Positions 40,605 through 50,200 of a stretch of 64,000 nucleotides of DNA are shown here, one piece after another. The notes beneath the pieces were generated by a model. That model did no database searches, had not been told where the DNA came from, and saw only the letters and a program-made list of their open reading frames with translations. Position numbers and translations under genes: made by a program. Each line of letters begins with the position of its first letter. Positions within the stretch are counted from its first letter, which is position 1. Source of the DNA: Parahoeflea alexandrii. GTDB taxonomy: Bacteria; Pseudomonadota; Alphaproteobacteria; Rhizobiales; Rhizobiaceae. The DNA lies in NCBI RefSeq assembly GCF_027214025.1, contig NZ_JAPWHB010000001.1, positions 1,178,001-1,242,000 on the forward strand, written 5' to 3'.

Positions 40605-41834
40605 TTACAGGTTCAACCGCAAGGCTTTCCGCGATTCGGTGTGCTCAAATGCATCGGCATAAGTTCGCAGGTCACCGGATGAGGCGCCTTCATCGCGCAG
40701 GGCCTGCTTCCAGTTGCTCGCGATCGTCTCGGCCATCTGAAATGCTTGCTGCCTGGCGTCGGCCGGCGTCAGTTCGAAGAACCCGCACGCCTCCAGCGCG
40801 ATGTCGAGGGAGGCATCGAACGAGCCGCCTTCGATAATGCCGGTTTCCAGTACTCTGTGGCGTGACGGAGAGGGGTTAATGTCGAAGGCCGGTGACAACC
40901 TCCATCGATCGCCACCGGCATAGATGAAACCATGGTTCTTCAGATGGTCGTCCGAGTTGGACACGAGGATGGTGAAGACGATCCGCCGCCAGAGTTCGTG
41001 CAGATCGTAGACGGGCTTGCTGGAAATCTGCCGGATGACGTCGGCGATATCGGTGTAGAACCCGCCTTCGTCGCTGTCCCAGTCGAGCGCGGTGCGGGCC
41101 GAAATATAGGGGATGCGTGTATTGCCGCGGCGATCGAACCTTTTAATGAGCGCGATCGGGCTGTCGCTGTCGCGCAGTTCGAGCTTCGCCTCGGCGGCCC
41201 GCAATCCGCATCGGGCCGCGAGTTTCAACGCGGCGACCTCGACTCGCTCGACAGGTCTGGTGTCCTGGGCGGAGGTGAACTTGGCGATCCAGAGATGTCC
41301 GTCGCCCTCGACATTGGCCTTCGGACGGGCGCCGCCAAGCGACCCGGCCACGCCGGCCAGGTCGCGCGCTTCCGCCTCCGCGCCGCCGGGATCCCGCTCG
41401 AACCGCTGCGCAAGCGCACGCAATCGTTCCAGTTCGACCAGTCGCGGGATGGGCGGCGTCAGATCCGACAGCGGCTCCATGTCTTCCCCGAGAAATCGCA
41501 ACGCGCCTTGCCGTGTTCGATCATCGGACAACACCAGATAATCGAACTCGCTGAGACCACCGCCCAGGACCCTGGTCATCAGCGCGCGACCCCAGGAATC
41601 CGGGGCGGCATCGGCAAAGCATCCCGGCAACGCCGAGCGCCTGTCGTTGCGGCCCGCGCTGTAATGGCTCCCCTCGCGCAGAGGCAAGCCGGGAGAGAGA
41701 GCGAAACGGTCGGGGGCCGCCAGCCACTCGGCGGCGTATTCGAATTGCGAATGCTGGCGCCGCCCGTCGCTCTCGAAGCGCAGACGGCCAACGACACGCT
41801 TGCCCTCGCCGAGGGCGACGATCGCTTCGGGCAT
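40605..41834 (-). CDS. hipA: HipA-type toxin kinase
   Basis: A 409-residue Ser/Thr kinase-fold toxin. The HipA N-lobe begins MPEAIVALGEGKRVVGRLRF; PGCFADAAPDSWGRALM, GSLGGARPKANV (ATP-binding loop) and LWIAKFTS follow. The catalytic segment NSDDHLKNHGFIYA lies near residue 300 and the metal-binding LSPAFDINPSP near residue 320. HipA kinases phosphorylate aminoacyl-tRNA synthetases and cause growth arrest. It overlaps the hipB stop by one base, and the antitoxin is translated first. Confidence 0.9.
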   Translation of the reverse strand: MPEAIVALGEGKRVVGRLRFESDGRRQHSQFEYAAEWLAAPDRFALSPGLPLREGSHYSAGRNDRRSALPGCFADAAPDSWGRALMTRVLGGGLSEFDYLVLSDDRTRQGALRFLGEDMEPLSDLTPPIPRLVELERLRALAQRFERDPGGAEAEARDLAGVAGSLGGARPKANVEGDGHLWIAKFTSAQDTRPVERVEVAALKLAARCGLRAAEAKLELRDSDSPIALIKRFDRRGNTRIPYISARTALDWDSDEGGFYTDIADVIRQISSKPVYDLHELWRRIVFTILVSNSDDHLKNHGFIYAGGDRWRLSPAFDINPSPSRHRVLETGIIEGGSFDASLDIALEACGFFELTPADARQQAFQMAETIASNWKQALRDEGASSGDLRTYADAFEHTESRKALRLNL

Positions 41835-42217
41835 CAGAAACCGACCCCTTCATCATCGTCGCTGTTCGGAAGAGCGGTTTCGTCCTTTGCGGACCCTGTC
41901 GGCCTGGAGCCTCGTTTCCGATCGATCCGCTTGGGGAGTGCTTGTCTGTCGAGAAGCAGTCCGGTGTCGTCGGATCCCGGATCGAGGAAGTCCGAAATCC
42001 GCCCGATCTCGCCAAGTACGAGGCAGGCCATCGCCAGCGTGCCGATGCTGACGCCATCGTCCCCCTTCTCGAGGCGGCTGATGGTGCTCTCGGACACGCC
42101 GACCCGCTCGGCGAATCCCTGCACGGAGATGCGCCGCTTCCGACGCGCCGTCTTGATATTCGCGCCCAGAGCCTCAAGGGCTCGCCGCGCGTTCAAGGAA
42201 CTTACCTTAACCACCAT
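41834..42217 (-). CDS. hipB: HipB-type Xre antitoxin
   Basis: A 127-residue protein with an Xre helix-turn-helix (about residues 15-70: LGANIKTARRKRRISVQGFA, RVGVSESTISRLEKGD) and an acidic, disordered-looking C-terminal tail ending DDDEGVGF. HipB proteins neutralise HipA and repress their own operon. A 7-bp inverted repeat lies 16 bases upstream of the start and is a plausible operator. Confidence 0.88.
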   Translation of the reverse strand: MVVKVSSLNARRALEALGANIKTARRKRRISVQGFAERVGVSESTISRLEKGDDGVSIGTLAMACLVLGEIGRISDFLDPGSDDTGLLLDRQALPKRIDRKRGSRPTGSAKDETALPNSDDDEGVGF

Positions 42218-42232
42218 ATCTGATGTTCATTC

Positions 42233-42253
42233 CATATTTAGCCTTCAAATATG
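42233..42253 (-). promoter_or_regulatory. Inverted repeat upstream of hipBA, candidate operator
   Basis: CATATTT (42233-42239) and AAATATG (42247-42253) form a perfect 7-bp inverted repeat with a 7-base spacer, immediately upstream of hipB in an A+T-rich patch. Its place and symmetry fit a HipB-type dimer binding site overlapping the promoter. Confidence 0.5.
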
Positions 42254-42604
42254 ACTGTTAGCAGGTTGTGAATACGACTGCAACCGGCGGCCATCAACGA
42301 GCATGCAACATAGCTTGAAAGGACCCCTCTCCGAAAAATGTAAACGGTTTCGGGCAGGCCTCTTGCGGCGTCTGAAACGGTCACGAGCCACATTGAGCCA
42401 TCACAGCCCCAATGGAGGGCGCACAAGCCGGATTTCGGCCAATTGTAAGTCAAAAACCGCTGATTGGAACTGTACGGATCGCGATCTGGCAAGATGGGAA
42501 GGGGAAAGCCTTCCCCTGCGGCCGAGGCCCGTGGTCTCGGCCGACCCCTTCTGCGGGGACACCCCGCAACGCCCCGAGAGTGAGAGTGCGGACCGGTTGG
42601 CAGT
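42254..42604. other. Intergenic region between hipB and ardC
   Basis: About 350 bases with no credible plus-strand gene; the long minus-strand frame here runs antisense through ardC and has no family features. A promoter for the ardC transcript must lie here, but I could not place it. Confidence 0.4.
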
Positions 42605-42657
42605 GACGGGTTGGAAGCCGAGGGAGAGACCCTTGGCGCCCGTCGCGGAGAACCGCG
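42605..42657 (+). promoter_or_regulatory. Structured 5' leader of ardC (radC-motif-like RNA)
   Basis: Outer stem GACGGG (42605-42610) with CCCGTC (42639-42644), inner stem GCCGAGGG (42617-42624) with CCCTTGGC (42630-42637) around loop AGAGA. A second small hairpin, CGCGG-AGAA-CCGCG (42644-42657), contains the GGAG ribosome site and abuts the ATG. The same architecture occurs before parB and radC in this window. Position and gene association match what is described for the radC RNA motif, but identity needs a covariance-model search. Confidence 0.7.
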
Positions 42658-43617
42658 ATGTCCAGACACAAGCGAAATACAGGCGCCAGGCGCGACCGGA
42701 CCAGTCTCTATTCCGAGATCACCGACAAGATCATCGCCGAGCTTGAAGCCGGCAGCGTGCCCTGGGTCCAGCCCTGGGGCACAGCGGCGGCGAAGGCGCC
42801 GGTCGCCATGCCGAAGAATGCTTCGACCGGCCGGACCTATTCCGGAATCAACGTGCTGCTGCTCTGGGGCACGGTGATTGAGCGCGGCTTTTCTGGCCAG
42901 AGCTGGCTCACCTTCCGTCAGGCGCTTTCGCTTGGCGGCAATGTGCGCAAGGGCGAGCGCGGCACCACCGTCGTCTATGCCGACCGCTTCGTGCCGGAAG
43001 ACGAGAAGCGTCGTGCGCGAGAGACCGGTGAGGACGCCCAGGCGATCCCGTTCCTGAAGCGCTTCACTGTCTTCAACACCGACCAGTGCGAAAACCTGCC
43101 CGAAGACGTGGCGACGGCCGCGCCGCCGGTGCCGACGGGTTTGATAGAACCGCGTGTCGAGGCCCTCATCAAGGCGACCGGCATCAATTTCCGCATCGGC
43201 GGAAATCGGGCCTTCTATGTGCCGGCTCACGACTATGTGCAGGTGCCGCCGCCGCAGGCCTATTTCGAGCCGATCGACTGGCACCGTACGGCCCTGCATG
43301 AACTTGGCCACGCCAGCGGCCATACGTCCCGGCTGAACCGCGATATGACCGGCTCCTTTGGATCGAAGAGATATGCCTTCGAGGAGTTGATCGCGGAAAT
43401 CAATGCCGCCTTCTGTTGCGCCTCGCTCGGCATCACCCCTACTGTCCGGCACGCCGACTATATCGGCTCCTGGCTCGAGGTGCTGCGCGAGGACAACCGC
43501 GCAATCGTCCGTGCCGCCAGTCAGGCGAGCAAGGCTGCAGACTGGCTTCTGTCCTTCCTTCCGGATGCCGACAGCTCCACCGTCGGCGCCGACTTGATCG
43601 GCAGGAGGGCGGCATGA
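42658..43617 (+). CDS. ardC: ArdC-family antirestriction / ssDNA-binding zincin protein
   Basis: A 319-residue protein. The N-terminal ArdC domain (IIAELEAGSVPWVQPWG, then GRTYSGINVLLLW and FRQALSLGGNVRKGE) binds single-stranded DNA in plasmid ArdC. A zincin metalloprotease-like C-terminal domain has HELGHASGH near residue 217 (HExxH) and a downstream AFEELIAEI glutamate. ArdC protects incoming conjugative DNA from restriction. Its stop overlaps the start of the DUF2958 gene by four bases. Confidence 0.9.
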   Translation: MSRHKRNTGARRDRTSLYSEITDKIIAELEAGSVPWVQPWGTAAAKAPVAMPKNASTGRTYSGINVLLLWGTVIERGFSGQSWLTFRQALSLGGNVRKGERGTTVVYADRFVPEDEKRRARETGEDAQAIPFLKRFTVFNTDQCENLPEDVATAAPPVPTGLIEPRVEALIKATGINFRIGGNRAFYVPAHDYVQVPPPQAYFEPIDWHRTALHELGHASGHTSRLNRDMTGSFGSKRYAFEELIAEINAAFCCASLGITPTVRHADYIGSWLEVLREDNRAIVRAASQASKAADWLLSFLPDADSSTVGADLIGRRAA

Positions 43618-44018
43618 ACCTCCTGACACCCGATCTGCGCCTTCGCCTGCTCGCCAACGGTCGTCGGAGCGACGTCGACAATGTGCCGGTCGTGAAATTC
43701 TTCAATCCGCTCGGCGAAGGCGTCTGGCTCGCGACCGATCTGGATCCGGACGGCGATACCCTGTTCGGCCTTGCCGATCTCGGCTGTCCGGAACTTGGCA
43801 GTTTCTCGCTGGAGGAAATGGAGTCCATCCAGTTGCCCTTCGGTATGCGGATCGAGCGGGACCTGCTCTTTACCGGGGATTTCCCGATCTCGGTCTGGGC
43901 TGAGGCGGCAAGAGAGGCTGACAGCATACGTGCGGTCGAGCGCATTCTTTACGCCCGCGCCCGCGGCGATGCCGCGCTCACCCGGAAATCCGCCGACACG
44001 GAAACCCGGAAACCCTGA
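43614..44018 (+). CDS. DUF2958 domain protein
   Basis: A 134-residue protein with the DUF2958 pattern: VPVVKFFNPLGEGVWLATDL, LFGLADLGCPELGSFSL and a C-terminal FPISVWAEAAREA. The function of the family is unknown; it is regularly encoded next to ArdC, RadC and strawberry-notch genes on Rhizobiales mobile elements. The ATG overlaps the ardC stop by four bases, with GGCAGGAGGG upstream. Confidence 0.85.
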   Translation: MNLLTPDLRLRLLANGRRSDVDNVPVVKFFNPLGEGVWLATDLDPDGDTLFGLADLGCPELGSFSLEEMESIQLPFGMRIERDLLFTGDFPISVWAEAAREADSIRAVERILYARARGDAALTRKSADTETRKP

Positions 44019-44086
44019 TTTCCGGCTCTCCGGCTTTGCGATCCTGCGCCGCTCTCTCAAAGGACGAGGGCGGCGCCTTGCCTCGT

Positions 44087-44130
44087 GACGGGTTTAAAGC
44101 TTCGGCATCGGGCCTGCTGCCCGTCGGGAG
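44087..44130 (+). promoter_or_regulatory. Structured 5' leader of radC (radC-motif-like RNA)
   Basis: The outer stem GACGGG (44087-44092) and CCCGTC (44120-44125) are identical to those before ardC and parB, again directly followed by a ribosome site (GGGAG) ahead of the ATG. The inner arm has diverged and pairs less clearly. Confidence 0.6.
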
Positions 44131-44138
44131 ACGTGATC

Positions 44139-44627
44139 ATGACCCGACATCAGAAGACATTTGCTATGGAACCTCAATCCGCGCCGCTGTCGGCTGAGGA
44201 ACAAGTCGTCATCTATGAGGCGCGCCAGATCCTGCTGCGTCACCTCAATCAGAACCCGGTCCTGTCATCCTGGCAGGCGGTGCTGGATTATTGCGCGCTG
44301 ACCATTCGCGGCGAAGTGGAGCGGTTTCATGTCCTCTATCTCGATCGGAAGAACCGTCTCGTGTCGGATGAGTGCCTCTCCATCGGGACTGTCGATCACG
44401 TGCCGGTCTATCCCCGGGAAGTTCTCAAACGTGGTCTCGAGCTTAACGCGACTGCGCTGATCCTCGTGCACAACCATCCTTCCGGTGATCCTGAACCGTC
44501 GCGAGCCGACATATCAATGACGAAGGAAATTCAGAAAGGCTGCACGGTTCTGGGTCTGACGCTGCATGACCACATCATCGTCGGCATCGGCCAGGAGGTC
44601 AGTCTGCGCGCTCGAGGCGAAATCTGA
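44139..44627 (+). CDS. radC: RadC-family JAB-domain protein
   Basis: A 162-residue RadC-like protein of the MPN/JAB1 fold. The metal site is intact: glutamate in GEVERFHVLYLD, then HNHPSGDPEPSRADISMT (HxHPSGxxxPSxxD). It lacks the N-terminal helix-hairpin-helix of chromosomal RadC, as is common for plasmid and ICE forms. Its role in mobile elements is not settled (DNA repair or anti-defence). ATG 44139 is supported by GGGAG eight bases upstream. Confidence 0.9.
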   Translation: MTRHQKTFAMEPQSAPLSAEEQVVIYEARQILLRHLNQNPVLSSWQAVLDYCALTIRGEVERFHVLYLDRKNRLVSDECLSIGTVDHVPVYPREVLKRGLELNATALILVHNHPSGDPEPSRADISMTKEIQKGCTVLGLTLHDHIIVGIGQEVSLRARGEI

Positions 44628-44750
44628 ATGCCTGTCGGATAATCTGGCGGGCTCGGGTGTATCCGCGCGCGACTTCCCGGAATGTTGGCTTCCAGTCACC
44701 GAAAGCCAACCCCGCGGTCCGGAGAGTTAGAGAAGGGATGGGGTTTTCGT

Positions 44751-44796
44751 GACGGGTTGGAAGTCGAGAGAGAGGCTCTCGGCGCCCGTCGTGGAG
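44751..44796 (+). promoter_or_regulatory. Structured 5' leader of the parB-like gene
   Basis: Outer stem GACGGG (44751-44756) with CCCGTC (44785-44790); inner stem GTCGAGAG (44763-44770) with CTCTCGGC (44776-44783), loop AGAGG; then ribosome site GTGGAG. Compared with the ardC leader, a G-C pair has become A-T and a G-T pair G-C, i.e. changes on both sides that keep pairing. Confidence 0.7.
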
Positions 44797-44805
44797 TACA
44801 TCATC

Positions 44806-46905
44806 ATGGCGAATGCCAATCAGAAGATCACCCTCAGCGCCTCGCGCGACATCCCCTTCAACAAGCTCGTGCTCAGCCAGTCCAATGTCCGGCGCCTGAA
44901 GGCCGGCGTCTCGATCGAGGAACTGGCCGAGGACATCGCCCGCCGCGGCCTCCTGCAAAGCCTCAATGTGCGGCCGGTCCTCGACGCCGACGGCAAGGAG
45001 ACCGGCATGTTAGAGATCCCGGCCGGCGGCCGGCGCTACCGGGCGCTCGAGCTCCTCGCCAAGAAGAAGCGCCTCGCCAGGACCGCGCCCGTGCCCTGCA
45101 TCGTGCGCGAGGCCGGCAGCGACATTTCGGCGGAGGAGGATTCGCTGGCCGAGAACGTCCAGCGCGCGCCGCTGCACCCGCTCGACCAGTTCCGCGCCTT
45201 CCAGACCTTCCGGGACCAGGGCATGACCGAGGAGGAGATCGCCGCGCGCTTTTTTATTTCCGTCAATATCGTCAAGCAGCGGCTCAAGCTGGTCACAGTG
45301 TCGGAGAAGCTCCTCGATCTCTATGCCGAAGACGGGATGACGCTCGAGCAGCTCATGGCCTTCACCGTCTCCGCCGATCATGCACGTCAGGAACAGGTCT
45401 GGGAGTCGATCCAGCATAGCTGGTCGAAGGAACCCTACCAGATCCGCCGCATGCTGACGGAAAACACCGTGCGCGCCGCCGACCGACGCGTGCGCTTCGT
45501 GACCGTCGAGGCCTATGAAGAGGCTGGAGGCACCGTCATGCGCGATCTCTTCCAGGACGATGATGGCGGCTGGGTCGAGAACGTGCCGCTGCTGGAGCGT
45601 CTCGTCGCCGACAGGCTCAAGGCCGAGGCGGAGACTATCGCCGGCGAAGGCTGGAAGTGGATCGAGGTCGCCGCCGATTTTCCCTACGGCCATACGCAAG
45701 GCCTGCGACAGCTTGCCGGCACACCGGTCGATCTTACCGACGAGGAACGCGCGACGCGTGAGGCGTTGCGTGACGAATATAACCGTCTCGAATCCGAATA
45801 TGCCGAGGCCGACGAATTGCCCGACGAGGTGGATGAACGGCTCGGTGAGATCGAGGCAGCACTCGGCGCGTTCGAGGACAGGCCGAAGCATTACGATCCT
45901 GCCGAGATTGGCCGTGCCGGCGTGTTTGTCAGCATTGGTCATGATGGCAGGCTGTCGGTCGACCGGGGTTATGTGCGGCCCGAGGACGAGGCCCCGGCGG
46001 ACGGCGACACCGGCGTTGGCGGCCAAACGCCGGGCAGCGACGGTCAGCACAAGGTCATTTCGGTCTGCGGCGAACCTGAGCCGCAGGATGACGAGGACGA
46101 TGCTATCAAGCCGCTGCCCGAGCGGCTGGTGATCGAACTGACCGCACACCGCACGCTGGCGCTGCGCGACGCGCTGGCCAACAATCCGCACATCGCCATG
46201 ACCGCGCTGCTACACAAACTGGTGTGCGATACCTTCCAGCGCCTCTCCTCGCCGGGATGCCTGGAGGCCTCGGTCCGACATGTGTTCTTTCCAGTGCAGG
46301 CCGATGATCTGAAGGACAGTGCATCCGCCAAGTCCGTTGACGACCGGCAAGAGGCGTGGAAGGGCGATCTTCCCCTCGGCGACGATGACGCGCTCTGGGA
46401 GAGGCTCGATGCTCTCGACGACGCAAGCCGCATGGCCCTCTTGGCCCATTGCGTCTCCTACGGTGTCAACGCGCTCCACGAGAAGGCCAACCCCTACGGC
46501 GCCGGGCCGAGCGTGCACGGTGTGCAGCAGCGCATCCACGAAGCGGACCGGCTGGCGCGGGCTACCGGTCTCGACATGGTGGAGGTCGGCTGGCGTCCGA
46601 CCGTCGACAACTATTTCGGCCGGGTGACGAAGCCGCGTATCCTCGAAGCGGTGCGCGAGGCGAAGGGCGAAGAGACCGCGCAGCTCATCGACCATCTGAA
46701 GAAGCCAGACATGGCCAAGGAAGCCGAGCGCCTCCTCGCAGACAGCGGCTGGTTGCCCGAACCGCTTCGCCTTCCGGCGCTGGACGATGACGTGACCTCC
46801 GGGGCGAACAGTGGGGAATCCGAACCGCTGCCGGCCTTTCTCGCCGACGAGGAGGAGATCAACGGTGAACCCACCGACGAGCCTCAGCCCGTGGCCGCCG
46901 AATAG
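44806..46905 (+). CDS. Long ParB/Spo0J-like DNA-binding protein
   Basis: A 699-residue protein. The N-terminal ParB/Srx domain (LVLSQSNVRRLKAGVSIEEL, ILEIPAGGRRYRAL-like LEIPAGGRRYRALELL, and ENVQRAPLHPLDQFRAF) and a helix-turn-helix (MTEEEIAARFFISVNIVKQR) are clear in the first ~200 residues. The remaining ~480 residues form an acidic, helical region typical of the long ParB-like proteins on Rhizobiales plasmids and ICEs. Probable roles are element partition or maintenance; no adjacent ParA is seen. ATG 44806 follows the structured leader; an in-frame start at 44749 would lie within the leader. Confidence 0.88.
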   Translation: MANANQKITLSASRDIPFNKLVLSQSNVRRLKAGVSIEELAEDIARRGLLQSLNVRPVLDADGKETGMLEIPAGGRRYRALELLAKKKRLARTAPVPCIVREAGSDISAEEDSLAENVQRAPLHPLDQFRAFQTFRDQGMTEEEIAARFFISVNIVKQRLKLVTVSEKLLDLYAEDGMTLEQLMAFTVSADHARQEQVWESIQHSWSKEPYQIRRMLTENTVRAADRRVRFVTVEAYEEAGGTVMRDLFQDDDGGWVENVPLLERLVADRLKAEAETIAGEGWKWIEVAADFPYGHTQGLRQLAGTPVDLTDEERATREALRDEYNRLESEYAEADELPDEVDERLGEIEAALGAFEDRPKHYDPAEIGRAGVFVSIGHDGRLSVDRGYVRPEDEAPADGDTGVGGQTPGSDGQHKVISVCGEPEPQDDEDDAIKPLPERLVIELTAHRTLALRDALANNPHIAMTALLHKLVCDTFQRLSSPGCLEASVRHVFFPVQADDLKDSASAKSVDDRQEAWKGDLPLGDDDALWERLDALDDASRMALLAHCVSYGVNALHEKANPYGAGPSVHGVQQRIHEADRLARATGLDMVEVGWRPTVDNYFGRVTKPRILEAVREAKGEETAQLIDHLKKPDMAKEAERLLADSGWLPEPLRLPALDDDVTSGANSGESEPLPAFLADEEEINGEPTDEPQPVAAE

Positions 46906-46946
46906 TCAGACGCGGGGCGGTCCCGCGCCGCCCCGTGTCCTACACC

Positions 46947-47135
46947 ATGAACTCGACAACGCCCGGTCTCCGCACCGGGCGTTTTTCGTGTCCGGAGTGT
47001 GTCGACGTCGCGACGGACACAGCGCGCGACGTCATCGGCGCCGTCGGTCGCGACGGCGAGGCCTTCGTCTTCACACCCTTCTGCCACCTCGCCGAGGGCA
47101 ATCCCTACGAGGCCTATGTGCCGCCGGAGCCGTGA
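46947..47135 (+). CDS. Small hypothetical protein with a CPEC motif
   Basis: A 62-residue frame between parB-like and the strawberry-notch leader (FSCPECVDVATDTARDVIGA, FVFTPFCHLAEGNPYEAYVP). It has a CxxC pair and a third Cys. It may start at GTG 46935. No family recognised; the reading is supported mainly by its fit between neighbours and its protein-like composition. Confidence 0.4.
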   Translation: MNSTTPGLRTGRFSCPECVDVATDTARDVIGAVGRDGEAFVFTPFCHLAEGNPYEAYVPPEP

Positions 47136-47155
47136 GAGGGAGAGGATGGCCAGGG

Positions 47156-47205
47156 CGGGTTTGAACCGGGACAGTCAAAGAGAGAGCGCTGTCTGGTTCG
47201 ACCCG
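47156..47205 (+). promoter_or_regulatory. Long hairpin in the leader of the strawberry-notch gene
   Basis: CGGGTTTGAACCGGGACAG (47156-47174) pairs with CTGTCTGGTTCGACCCG (47189-47205) with a few bulges, around a 14-base loop rich in AGAGAG. It ends 25 bases before the ATG at 47231. It has the same position and overall style as the ardC, radC and parB leaders, but a different primary sequence. Confidence 0.55.
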
Positions 47206-47230
47206 TTCCCGCTCTCCCGAGGTCTCCTCC

Positions 47231-50200
47231 ATGACGCAAATGATCCCCGCCGCGGCCCGCGGCGCCGCCACACATCCGCTCGCCGATGCCGAACCGATCC
47301 CGCACGCCGCCGATGCGGCCCGGACGCTTCTCGTTCATCTCGAACAGGGCCGCAAAATCGATGCGCCAATCCTGAGGAACGCCATGGAGACCGCCTATGG
47401 CGGCTCCGATGCCGACGGCGCCTGGGACTGGAAGCTGGCCTATGACGCCTGCGAGGCGGCGACCATCCTGTTCCTGCGCAAATACGGCAAAGTGCTTTTG
47501 CGCAAAGCCGGCTCTCCGGCCGCCGCGCTACCGCTGCTCGCGAAGATCACCGATCTTCTCCCGACCCATACCCGCCGCTCCGAAGAAAGTCAGGCCTTCC
47601 AGCAATTCTCGACGCCGATTCCGCTTGGCTTTGTCGCGGCCACCGCGGCCGCGATCACGCCGCAGGATGCCGTGCTGGAACCCTCGGCGGGCTCCGGGCT
47701 TCTCGCCATCCTCGCCGAGATCGCCGGTGGCAGGCTCATTCTCAACGAACTTGCCGACGCGCGCGCGGATCTTCTCTCCTCCCTCTTTCCGGCCATCCCG
47801 GTCACTCGCTTTGATGCGGCGCAGATCGATGACTATCTGGACGCCAACCTCGTGCCCAGCGTCGTCGTCATGAACTCGCCCTTCTCGGCGATGGCGAATG
47901 TCTCGGGACGCATGGCCGACTCCGCCTATCGCCATGTCGCCTCGGCGCTGGTGCGCCTGGCGCCGGGCGGACGTCTCGTCGCCATCACTAGCGCGGGCTT
48001 TGCGCCCGACGCGCCTAAATGGCGCGACGCCTTCGTCCGGCTGCAGGAGCACGGCCGTGTCGTCTTCACCGCCGCCATCGACGGCCATGTCTATGCGCGG
48101 CACGGAACGACCATCGATACGCGGCTTACCGTCATCGACAAGTTGCCGGCTGACGATCCGACCACGTTTCCTGCATCACCGGGTGTCGCGTCCGATCCGG
48201 CGACGCTGCTTGGCTGGACCGAGGCGAACCTTCCGCCGAGGGAGTCGGTCTCGCTTCCGACCATCGCGCCACTTCGTCCTGCGCCCTCCGACCCGAACAA
48301 TCGTTCGTCATGTCACGCGGGCGCGGTCGAGAAGGCCTCTGCCATTGCCGCCCCCGCGGGCGAAGAACTTGCCTATGAGACCCTCGAATGGAACCCGCCG
48401 GACGGCGGACGGCTCACAGATGCGCTTTATGAGGAATACGCGCTTCAGTCGATCCGTATTTCCGGCTCTCAGATCCATCCGACCAAGCTGGTGCAGTCGG
48501 CAGCCATGGCCTCGGTCGCACCGCCGATACCGAGCTATCGCCCGCATCTTCCGGCAAATTTCGGCGGAACCGGCCTCCTGTCGGACGCCCAGCTCGAAAG
48601 CGTCATCTATGCCGGCGAAGCTCATAGCCATCATCTGCCCGGCGCGTGGACCGTTGATGAGACCTTCGATGTCGTCACCGCTGCGGCGGACGATCAGGAC
48701 GGTGCCGTCCGCTTCCGACGCGGCTGGTTCCTGGGCGACGGCACCGGCGCGGGCAAGGGCCGCCAGGTCGCCGGCATCCTGCTCGACAACTGGCTCAAGG
48801 GCCGCCGCCGCGCGGTCTGGGTATCCAAGTCCGACAAGCTGATCGAGGACGCGCAGCGCGACTGGTCAGCGCTCGGACAGGAACGGTTGCTCGTCACGCC
48901 GCTGTCGCGCTTTCGCCAGGGCACGCCGATCCGACTCTCGCAAGGCATCCTTTTTGCCACCTACGCCACGCTGCGCTCTGACGAGCGCGGATTGAAGGTT
49001 TCGCGGGTCCAGCAGATCGTCGATTGGTTGGGCTCTGACTTCGATGGAGCGATCATCTTCGACGAAAGCCACGCCATGCAGAACGCCGCCGGATCGAAGG
49101 GCGAGCGCGGCGACCAGGCCGCATCACAACAGGGCCGCGCCGGGCTTCGCCTGCAGCACGCATTGCCCGATGCGCGCGTGGTCTATGTCTCGGCGACCGG
49201 GGCCACCACGGTGCACAATCTCGCCTACGCCCAGCGGCTTGGCCTGTGGGGCGGCGAGGACTTCCCCTTCGCCACCCGCGCAGAATTCGTCGAGGCGATC
49301 GAGGATGGCGGGGTCGCGGCGATGGAGGTGCTGGCGCGCGATTTGAAGGCGCTCGGCCTCTATCAGGCCCGTTCGCTTTCCTATGAAGGCGTCGAATATG
49401 AGCTGCTCGAGCACCAGCTCACCGACGAGCAACGGCGCATCTATGACGCCTATGCCGGCGCATTCGCGATCATTCACAACAATCTCGACGCAGCCATGCA
49501 GGCGACCAATGTCACCGGCAGCGAGGGAACGATGAACCGGCAGGCGAAATCCGCTGCCCGTTCGGCCTTTGAGAGCGCCAAGCAACGCTTCTTCAATCAC
49601 CTCATCACGGCGATGAAAACGCCGTCGCTGATCCGCTCTATCGAGGCCGATCTCGCCGCCGGCCATGCGGCGGCCATCCAGATCGTCTCAACCGGTGCAG
49701 CGCTGATGGAGCGGCGCCTGGCCGAGATTCCGACAGAGGACTGGAACGACATCCAGGTCGACATCACGCCGCGCGAATATGTGCTCGACTATCTGGCGCA
49801 CTCCTTCCCGGTGCAGCTCTACGAGCCCTTCACCGACTCCGAGGGCAATCTTTGCTCGCGGCCGGTGTTCCGCGACGGCCAGCCCGTCGAAAGCCGCGAG
49901 GCCATCGCCCGGCGCGACCGGCTGATCGAAAAGCTCGCATCGCTGCCGCCCGTGCCAGGCGCGCTCGACCAAATCGTCCAGCGCTTCGGCACGGACATGG
50001 TGGCCGAGGTGACAGGCCGATCGCGCCGCATCATCCGCAAGCCGGGTGCCGGCGCCACGGCCGACCGTCTTGCGGTCGAAAGCCGCGCAGTAGCCGCCAA
50101 CCTCGCCGAGACCCAGGCCTTCATGGACGACGCCAAGCGCATCCTCGTCTTCTCGGACGCGGGCGGTACTGGTCGCTCCTATCACGCCGATCTCGCGGCA

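Noticed and set aside
42238-43629. 463-codon minus-strand frame over ardC and its leader
   Set aside because: No recognisable domain; the plus strand encodes ArdC with HExxH.
45010-46191. 393-codon minus-strand frame
   Set aside because: Antisense to the ParB-like gene; shadow composition.
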